30,136 nt of DNA from JAKITW01 sp041598875. Its GTDB lineage: Bacteria; Desulfobacterota; Desulfobulbia; Desulfobulbales; BM004. A program made the position numbers and the translations under genes. The stretch spans positions 1-30,136 of the forward strand of contig JBFHXP010000017.1 in assembly GCA_041598875.1 (NCBI GenBank). Direction: 5' to 3'. Below the pieces are notes generated by a model that had not been told where the DNA came from, did no database searches, and saw only the letters and a list, made by a program, of their open reading frames with translations. Of the stretch, positions 25,056 through 30,136 are shown piece by piece. Numbering within the stretch: position 1 is the first letter of the stretch; the number at the start of each line of letters is the position of its first letter.

Positions 25056-25242
25056 TGCGCCAAAAACGTCACTTTAAAAAAATCCCGGTGGTTGATCCGC
25101 AGAAGTATGTGTTCGCCGTACTCGAATACCAATGCGGATAGCTCCCCGATCTTCTCGGCCTTTCCTGAATCTGTCTGTTTCCGGCCTGAAAACGGATAGG
25201 TGTGGCAATCCGGAACGAAAGGGTTTTCCGGACGGACACTAA
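25056..25242. repeat. Dispersed repeat, copy 3
   Basis: It shares ttgatccgcagaagtatgtg (25092-25111) and flanking similarity with copy 2, including cactttaaaaaaatc and a right-hand ctgtttccggcctgaaaac. It extends further right to about 25242 (ttttccggacggacact). A minus-strand frame through it (about 25060-25285) reads plausibly but has no matching start signal and is not scored as a gene. Confidence 0.7.
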
Positions 25243-25311
25243 ACGAGCAGTATATACCAATTTCCATTAAAACGGGCAACAACACGAAACCATCATCAGG
25301 GAGCGCGCCGC

Positions 25312-25602
25312 TTATTCCGCGACCTTGAGCCAGTTGACAAGAATTTCAACGATCTTCTCAGCCTGGGCCCGGCTGGAGATATTGAACTTAGACTGCTGAG
25401 CATAATTGCCATGCACCTTGCGATACCGGCGGATGGTATATTTTTCCGGACCATAGGCCTCTGCCTTGCGGTCCCAGTCCTGATACCGGTAGACAAGGGT
25501 CGCCCAGGCACCCTTTGAAAGAACCGCCTTGTCCAACTCCTTTACAAGCTCAATCCCCTCTTCTTCATAGCTGATAGTCAACTCATCTATATCTGTAGCC
25601 AT
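25312..25602 (-). CDS. Small hypothetical protein, 96 residues
   Basis: A soluble, charged protein beginning MATDIDELTISYEEEGIE. No known domain is recognised. Central YGPEKYTIRRYRKVHGNYAQ and the end SRAQAEKIVEILVNWLK suggest a compact beta strand pair followed by an amphipathic helix. AAGGAG nine bases before ATG 25602 is an excellent ribosome site, so it is very likely expressed. It lies 44 bases after the TIGR01777 gene and may share its transcript. No signal peptide, membrane segment or cysteine is seen. Confidence 0.75.
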   Translation of the reverse strand: MATDIDELTISYEEEGIELVKELDKAVLSKGAWATLVYRYQDWDRKAEAYGPEKYTIRRYRKVHGNYAQQSKFNISSRAQAEKIVEILVNWLKVAE

Positions 25603-25646
25603 TTTTTTACTCTCCTTTTGCCCTCGCTTTTTCTAGTCAACAAACT

Positions 25647-26564
25647 TCATTTCCCCAGGATATCGCCCAGGGCATCATCAAAATACGGAAAACGAAACTG
25701 AAAACCATGCCTGAGCAGTTTTGCGGGAACAACCCGCTGCCCCTCAAGAAAAACCGTGGAAAACTCCCCCAGCAGCAGCCTGAGCAACCAGGCAGGAACA
25801 GGTGGCAGAAAAAGGGGCCGCCGCAGTCGCTGCGAAAGAACCCTGGTCATTTCCCTGTTGGTTAGCGGATGGGGGGCGGTACAGTTCACCGGCCCGGAGA
25901 TCTCCTGGTTGTCAATTAAAAAAAGCAGTGCAGCCACCAGATCCGCCAGGCAGACCCACGAGAACCACTGGTGTCCGCTGCCAAGGGGCGCGCCCAGGCC
26001 ATAACGAAAGGGGGGTATCATCCGGGAAAGGGCGCCGCCTCCAGGGCCTATGACCACCCCGAGACGGGCACGAACAACCCGTAATTCAGATCCTTCCGCC
26101 TCACATGCCGCTGCCTCCCACTCCCGGGCAAGGGTGGCGAGAAAATCATCACCCGGCCCGCCATCTTCATCGATTTCCCCGGTTTCATCTCCGGGGCGCT
26201 GGCCATAATACCCCACAGCCGAACCATTGACCAAGGTTTTCACCATTGACCCTTCGCGGGTCAGCGCCGCCACCAGATTACGGGTAGTCCGGATCCGGCT
26301 GGTGACGATTCTTTCGCGATTTTCCGGCGACCAGCGGCAGAAAATCGATGCGCCCGCAAGATTGACAACCGTATCATGCAAGGCAACAGCGTCCTGCCAA
26401 TCTCCAGACCGGGAAGGATCGGCCGACAGATAGGCGCACCGGCCGGAACCGGAACCGGACGGAGATGATCGGCTCAGAATGGTCACCTGATCACCGCGCC
26501 CGATAAGAGCTGTTGTCAAAGCGCGGCCGACAAATCCTGTTCCCCCAGTAATGAGAATCCGCAT
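25647..26564 (-). CDS. TIGR01777-family NAD(P)-dependent epimerase (YfcH/SulA-like)
   Basis: About 305 residues starting MRILITGGTGFVGRALTTAL, the GxxGxxG nucleotide-binding loop of the extended SDR fold. Then VVNLAGASIFCRWSPENRER, LVNGSAVGYYGQR (Tyr of the active site), RARLGVVIGPGGGALSRM and the C-terminal DUF1731 part (VPAWLLRLLLGEFSTVFLEG) identify the family. Substrate is unknown; older 'cell division inhibitor' labels are unsupported. GGAGG lies upstream of two adjacent ATGs, and the second (26564) has usable spacing. A longer frame to 26702 would be untypical. Confidence 0.9.
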   Translation of the reverse strand: MRILITGGTGFVGRALTTALIGRGDQVTILSRSSPSGSGSGRCAYLSADPSRSGDWQDAVALHDTVVNLAGASIFCRWSPENRERIVTSRIRTTRNLVAALTREGSMVKTLVNGSAVGYYGQRPGDETGEIDEDGGPGDDFLATLAREWEAAACEAEGSELRVVRARLGVVIGPGGGALSRMIPPFRYGLGAPLGSGHQWFSWVCLADLVAALLFLIDNQEISGPVNCTAPHPLTNREMTRVLSQRLRRPLFLPPVPAWLLRLLLGEFSTVFLEGQRVVPAKLLRHGFQFRFPYFDDALGDILGK

Positions 26565-26950
26565 CATCCCTCCGTTGATGTGGCGTCGAAAAGATCCGAC
26601 ATCCACCTTCTCGTTTCCCTTTATCTTCTCGAAAAACTCCCCTTTCCGGCGCGTAAACGGGCAGGTGTCGCCGTCCGGGGCAAGGGACTTCCCGACGATC
26701 ATGAGCTACCAGAGAATGTCCATCCGGAAAGTCTGTTTTTCCGGATGAAAACCAGATAAATCTATCCTTGCAGGGTATTCATGATTTTTCAACACTTTTC
26801 CAGCGGATATCTCTTTATTGCCCTTTACTTCCCAATCATTTAAAGTGGACCAGCACATGGTTGCCCCAGGCCCAGAATGACCTGCTGCCCCCGGCAACGG
26901 AATATTTTTTTCACCGGAAATAAATTTCATTTTCTCCCGACTGACAACCC
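26565..26950. other. Intergenic region without a supported gene
   Basis: About 390 bases between the epimerase start and the promoter of the HTH gene. It holds the hairpin at 26722-26746 that resembles the ends of the dispersed repeat family. A minus-strand frame (26706-26981) starts inside the operator and ends in the hairpin, lacks a ribosome site and resembles no family, so it is not annotated. Confidence 0.5.
26722..26746. repeat. Hairpin made of repeat-family ends
   Basis: ATCCGGAAA (26722-26730) and TTTCCGGAT (26738-26746) are perfect 9-bp arms with a 7-base loop. With the flanking c on the left and gaaaac on the right they match both ends of the dispersed repeat (catccggaaa, tttccggatgaaaac), as if the middle had been deleted. 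Confidence 0.55.
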
Positions 26951-26980
26951 TTGACAGGGTGTACCACGATGTGGTACACA
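26951..26980 (+). promoter_or_regulatory. Promoter with embedded palindromic operator for the HTH gene
   Basis: TTGACA (26951-26956) and TACACA (26975-26980) are spaced by 18 bases. Between and over them is a perfect 9-bp inverted repeat, GTGTACCAC (26959-26967) and GTGGTACAC (26971-26979), with a GAT centre. A repressor bound here would block RNA polymerase, so autoregulation by the downstream HTH protein is likely. Confidence 0.7.
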
Positions 26981-27028
26981 TTTCAGGCTGACAACAGTTC
27001 GACGGGAAAAAATGGGGGAAATACTATC

Positions 27029-27436
27029 ATGGACAGTAAAGAATTCTTTCGCGCCCGAAAGATTCTCGATAAAACACAGAAACAGCTTGCGGAACTTCTT
27101 GGCACCTCGATAAAGGCGATCCACAGTTACGAGCAGGGATGGCGTTCCGTGCCCGCCCATGTTGAGCGCCAGATGTTCTTTCTGCTGTCACGCGCCCGGG
27201 GCCAGAACAAGGGACCGAAACTGTGCTGGGTTATCAAGAAATGTCCTCCGGAGAGAAAAAAGCAATGCCCTGCATGGGAGTTTCAGGCCGGCAGGCTGTG
27301 CTGGTTTATCAACGGGACCATCTGCGAAGGCATAGTCCAGAAAGACTGGAAAACAAAAATGGATATCTGCCGGTCGTGCGAAATCCTCAAATCCCTCCTC
27401 GTCACCCCGGAAAGTGAGCAGGAAAAATCCGCCTGA
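27029..27436 (+). CDS. HTH (XRE-like) regulator with C-terminal cysteine-rich domain
   Basis: A 135-residue protein. Residues 1-57 form a helix-turn-helix of XRE type (KTQKQLAELLGTSIKAIHSY). Residues 64-118 hold seven cysteines (66, 72, 80, 91, 99, 114, 117) in CWVIKKCPPERKKQCPAW, GRLCWFINGTICEG and ICRSCEIL, probably binding zinc or an iron-sulfur cluster and sensing metal or redox state. GGGGGAA about ten bases before ATG 27029 supports this start; the longer frame to 26951 would start in the promoter. It is preceded by a palindromic operator, suggesting self-regulation. Targets are unknown; metY begins about 155 bases downstream from its own promoter. Confidence 0.82.
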   Translation: MDSKEFFRARKILDKTQKQLAELLGTSIKAIHSYEQGWRSVPAHVERQMFFLLSRARGQNKGPKLCWVIKKCPPERKKQCPAWEFQAGRLCWFINGTICEGIVQKDWKTKMDICRSCEILKSLLVTPESEQEKSA

Positions 27437-27458
27437 CCCCCCTCCTGTCTCATATCGT

Positions 27459-27488
27459 TTGACGAATGGAACCAGATCCAGCTAAAAT
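27459..27488 (+). promoter_or_regulatory. Probable sigma-70 promoter of metY
   Basis: TTGACG (27459-27464) and TAAAAT (27483-27488) are spaced by 18 bases, about 104 bases before the metY start. Just downstream, AGGATC T GATCCT (27504-27516) is a short perfect palindrome that could be an operator. No SAM riboswitch fold is recognisable in the leader. Confidence 0.5.
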
Positions 27489-27591
27489 ACCACCTCATTA
27501 AACAGGATCTGATCCTCACCGCCATAACCCTTCAGAAGCCACGGCCGGCGGCCGACACCCAGCTCTAACACTTAACAAAATGGGACATATT

Positions 27592-28848
27592 ATGAGCCAG
27601 AGCAATAAACTCCACTTCAACACCAGAGTGATCCACAGCGCTCAGACGCCCGGAAACTGGCAGGGATCCACTTTACCCCCGATCTTCCAGAATGCCTCCC
27701 ATGCCCACGAGACCGCGGAAAATTTAAGCCAGACCTTTGCCGGCAAGACCGGTGACCACATTTACATGCGGTTGACCAACCCCACCAACCGGGTCCTCGA
27801 GGAAAAGCTTGCCAATCTTGAGGGCGGGCGCGGCGCCGTGGTTCTTTCTTCGGGCATGGCGGCGATCACCAACGCATGCCTGGCCCTGCTCCGGGCCGGA
27901 GACGAATTCGTCTGCGGCAACTCCCTTTTCATGTCCACGTATGTACTTTTTGCAAACGTTTTCAAAAAGTACTCCATCACCCCGAGGATGGCTGAATCCA
28001 CTGACATGGACGCCCTGGCGGGTGCGATTTCCGAAAAAACACGATTCATTTTTCTCGAGACCATCGGCAACCCGAAAATAGATGTTCCGGACCTGGCACG
28101 GGCCGCGGAGATCGCCCACCGCAACGGTATCCCGCTTCTGGTCGACAACACCCTGGCAACCCCCTATCTCTGCAGACCGCTGGAACTCGGGGCTGACGTG
28201 GTCATCCACTCCACCACCAAATACATGAGCGGACATGGCGACGCCACCGGTGGGGTGATTATTGATGGCGGCACCTTTCCCTGGGACAACGGCCGGTTTC
28301 CCGACTTCAAACCCTTTGTCGACAGAAAAGGCCCCCTTGCCTATCTTGACAAGGTATGGCGGGAACAGCATATCAATTTCGGCACCAACCAGGCGCCGCT
28401 GCACTCCTATCTGACCATGATCGGTCTCGACACCCTGGCCCTGCGCATGGAACGGCATATGGAGAATGCCGGCACGGTATCCTCATTTCTTCAAAAACAC
28501 CCAAAAGTCGATTGGATACGCTACCCCGGGCTCCCTGAAAGCCCGTCGCACCAAACCGCGGCCAGGCTGTTTGCCGGCCAGGGTTTCGGCGGGGTGCTCT
28601 CTTTTGGCCTCAAAGACCAGGAGACATGCTTTCGCTTTATCAAAAACCTCAAGCTGATCTACAACCTGGCCAACCTTGGTGACTGCAAATCACTGGTTCT
28701 GCACCCCTATTCATCGCAATATCTCTCCTTTGACGAACCGACCCGGCAGTTTCTCTCCATTACTCCGGACCTGGTCCGGCTGTCGGTGGGCATAGAGGCG
28801 GCTGATGACATCTGCGCCGACCTGGATCAGGCCCTGGGCCAGCTGTAG
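27592..28848 (+). CDS. metY: O-acetylhomoserine sulfhydrylase (aminocarboxypropyltransferase)
   Basis: A 418-residue PLP enzyme of the Cys/Met metabolism family. It has GDHIYMRLTNPTNRVLEEKL, VVLSSGMAAITNACLALL, LLVDNTLATPYLC (Asp185) and HSTTKYMSGHGDATGG with Lys210 as the PLP lysine. It makes homocysteine from O-acetylhomoserine and sulfide in the cytosol, which suits a sulfide-rich lifestyle. The downstream metX provides the substrate, four bases after its stop, so the two are one operon. ATG 27592 has GGGA six bases upstream; ATG 27580 adds four residues. Cystathionine-type activity is a less likely alternative given the partner and the length. Confidence 0.92.
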   Translation: MSQSNKLHFNTRVIHSAQTPGNWQGSTLPPIFQNASHAHETAENLSQTFAGKTGDHIYMRLTNPTNRVLEEKLANLEGGRGAVVLSSGMAAITNACLALLRAGDEFVCGNSLFMSTYVLFANVFKKYSITPRMAESTDMDALAGAISEKTRFIFLETIGNPKIDVPDLARAAEIAHRNGIPLLVDNTLATPYLCRPLELGADVVIHSTTKYMSGHGDATGGVIIDGGTFPWDNGRFPDFKPFVDRKGPLAYLDKVWREQHINFGTNQAPLHSYLTMIGLDTLALRMERHMENAGTVSSFLQKHPKVDWIRYPGLPESPSHQTAARLFAGQGFGGVLSFGLKDQETCFRFIKNLKLIYNLANLGDCKSLVLHPYSSQYLSFDEPTRQFLSITPDLVRLSVGIEAADDICADLDQALGQL

Positions 28849-28852
28849 CGAC

Positions 28853-30040
28853 ATGAGCGAATACGCGGCACATGACAAAAGCTCTCTTTCAGCGGGCAGG
28901 GTAGAGAAGAAATTCTTCCGCTTTGCCGAACCGCCCGAGCCGATGATCCTTGAAAGCGGGTCCAGCCTCGGCCCGGTAACAATCGCCTACGAGACCCTGG
29001 GCACCCTGAACAGCGACAGATCCAACGCAATCCTGATCCTCCACGCCCTGTCCGGGGACTCCCATGTTGCGGGCTATTACTCCGAGGATGACCCCAAACC
29101 CGGTTGGTGGGATATCATGGTCGGCCCGGGCAAGGGCATCGACACGGACAGATATTTCGTCATTTCGTCCAACATCCTCGGCAGCTGCATGGGATCGACC
29201 GGCCCATCCTCCATTAATCCGGAAACCGGCAGACCCTACGGCCTGAGTTTTCCGGTGGTCACCATCGGCGACATGGTCCGGGCGCAAAAGGCACTGGTCG
29301 ACCACCTGGGAATCAGCAAGCTGCTTTCAGTCATCGGCGGCTCCATCGGCGGGATGCAGGTCCTGGAATGGACGATCCGCTATCCCGAAATGGTCATTTC
29401 CGCCATCCCCCTGGCCACCACCACCCGTCATTCCGCCCTGGCCATTGCCTTTAACGAGGTCGCCCGCCAGTCGATCATGGCCGACCCCAACTGGAACAAC
29501 GGCCAGTATTATGACCGGGAAAAACCAAACCTCGGCCTGGCAGTGGCCCGGATGATCGGACACATCACCTATCTTTCCGACGAGGCGATGCGGAAAAAGT
29601 TCGGCCGACGCCTGCAGAACAAAAGCGATTTTTCCTTTAATTTCGACGTTGATTTCCAGGTGGAAAGTTATCTCCGCTACCAGGGCAATAAATTCGTCGA
29701 ACGGTTCGATGCCAACTCCTTTCTCTATATCACCAAGGCGGCGGATTATTTTGATCTCGGGATGCGCAACGGCACCACCAAGGTGGCCGAGGTCTTTGCC
29801 AGGACCAGGTCCAAATTTCTGGTGGTATCCTTTACCTCGGACTGGCTCTATCCCACCTACCAGTCCCGGTACATTGTCAAATCGATGAAAAAAAACAATC
29901 TCGACGTCAGTTTCTGCGAAATAGAGGCGGACTGGGGCCATGATGCGTTCCTTTTGCCCAATGACCGCCTCACCTCGCTGATCCGGGGATTCCTTGAGCG
30001 GGTAAGCGGAGAGATACTGGAGGGCCGCCATGCGCTTTGA
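28853..30040 (+). CDS. metX: Homoserine O-acetyltransferase
   Basis: A 395-residue alpha/beta hydrolase-fold enzyme. The nucleophile elbow is IGGSIGGMQVLEW (Ser164), the acid is in SFTSDWLYPTYQ and the histidine in ADWGHDAFLLP, the standard triad of MetX. NILGSCMGSTGPSSINPETG is also typical. It acetylates homoserine with acetyl-CoA, feeding metY. Some MetX homologues use succinyl-CoA, which the sequence alone does not settle. ATG 28853 lies four bases after the metY stop; a longer frame beginning inside metY (28805) is not credible. Its end overlaps the start of metW by 11 bases. Confidence 0.95.
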   Translation: MSEYAAHDKSSLSAGRVEKKFFRFAEPPEPMILESGSSLGPVTIAYETLGTLNSDRSNAILILHALSGDSHVAGYYSEDDPKPGWWDIMVGPGKGIDTDRYFVISSNILGSCMGSTGPSSINPETGRPYGLSFPVVTIGDMVRAQKALVDHLGISKLLSVIGGSIGGMQVLEWTIRYPEMVISAIPLATTTRHSALAIAFNEVARQSIMADPNWNNGQYYDREKPNLGLAVARMIGHITYLSDEAMRKKFGRRLQNKSDFSFNFDVDFQVESYLRYQGNKFVERFDANSFLYITKAADYFDLGMRNGTTKVAEVFARTRSKFLVVSFTSDWLYPTYQSRYIVKSMKKNNLDVSFCEIEADWGHDAFLLPNDRLTSLIRGFLERVSGEILEGRHAL

Positions 30041-30136
30041 TCTCCAGATCATCGCCTCCTGGATAGAACCCGGTTCCAGGGTTCTCGACCTGGGCTGCGG
30101 CGAAGGCGACCTGCTCGACCACCTCCGGCGCCACAA
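30030..30136 (+). CDS. metW: MetW-like methionine biosynthesis protein, N-terminal fragment
   Basis: The 35 visible codons read MRFDLQIIASWIEPGS then RVLDLGCGEGDLLDHLRR, a SAM-binding motif I of the MetW family (PF07021). The ATG at 30030 lies inside the last codons of metX, with GGAGGG five bases upstream, so translation is probably coupled. MetW is known to pair with MetX in many Proteobacteria and to support its acetyltransferase activity. The rest lies beyond the window. Confidence 0.88.
   Translation, partial: MRFDLQIIASWIEPGSRVLDLGCGEGDLLDHLRRH

Noticed and set aside
25052..25285. Minus-strand frame of 77 codons upstream of cysS
   Set aside because: It runs through dispersed repeat copy 3, and the same frame in copy 2 is broken by a stop, so coding is not supported.
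26706..26981. Minus-strand frame of 91 codons between the epimerase and the HTH gene
   Set aside because: Starts inside the operator palindrome, lacks a ribosome site and ends in a repeat hairpin.
27437..27591. SAM riboswitch in front of metY
   Set aside because: No conserved SAM riboswitch core or terminator hairpin could be recognised in the leader.
29327..30136. Minus-strand open frame opposite metX and metW
   Set aside because: Mirror of two certain genes; no recognisable motif.

Overview
The window looks like a chromosomal segment of a moderately GC-rich Gram-negative bacterium of the Desulfobacterota (old Deltaproteobacteria), possibly near Desulfobulbales. This is inferred from gene content: B12-binding radical SAM proteins and an F420-hydrogenase-beta-like ferredoxin protein inside a glycan cluster, a sigma-54-driven type IV pilin, a MEMO-family protein, and a metY-metX-metW block. 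No rRNA or marker tree was available, so the placement is tentative.

Positions 1-21100 are a large glycan or protein-glycosylation locus. From the left, a minus-strand run reads methyltransferase, GT2, GtrA flippase, then a B12-radical SAM gene cut by the window edge. A divergent plus-strand run (2772-6831) holds an FkbM methyltransferase, a GT-C membrane glycosyltransferase and a methyltransferase-GT2 fusion. A tight minus-strand operon (11710 down to 6859) follows: cupin, DegT/perosamine-type aminotransferase, an FrhB-like iron-sulfur protein with apparently permuted domain order, a B12-radical SAM enzyme translationally coupled to it, and a SAM methyltransferase. This operon probably builds or modifies an unusual amino sugar and is the most interesting candidate system here. 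Upstream lie a GT4, an AT-rich stretch with a second FkbM methyltransferase and an LPG-synthase-type membrane protein, and a second GT2 paralogue. The locus ends with a DPM1-like polyprenol-phosphate sugar synthase and two convergent GT-C enzymes (a DUF2723 protein and a TMTC/TPR protein).

Positions 21100-22320 carry the pilin gene with a clear terminator, a near-consensus sigma-54 promoter and a possible upstream activator palindrome, followed by tRNA-Gln(CUG) with its own sigma-70 promoter. GT2 synthases, flippase candidates and GT-C transferases beside a Ser/Thr-rich pilin make pilin or surface-protein O-glycosylation a reasonable hypothesis.

Positions 22320-30136 are mostly housekeeping: a 70-bp perfect direct repeat, a MEMO-like protein, cysS, a small conserved-looking hypothetical, a TIGR01777 epimerase, a Cys-rich HTH protein with a palindromic operator inside its promoter, then metY, metX and the start of metW for methionine synthesis from O-acetylhomoserine and sulfide.

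Several non-coding repeat families are scattered through the window: a 'TTTCCGGATGAAAAC' family with three clear copies plus fragments, one of which supplies the C-terminus of GtrA; a roughly 144-bp palindromic MITE-like element; and a 'CTCTGCCACTTTG' element. Most plausible start codons were chosen by Shine-Dalgarno spacing, and several are GTG or TTG.
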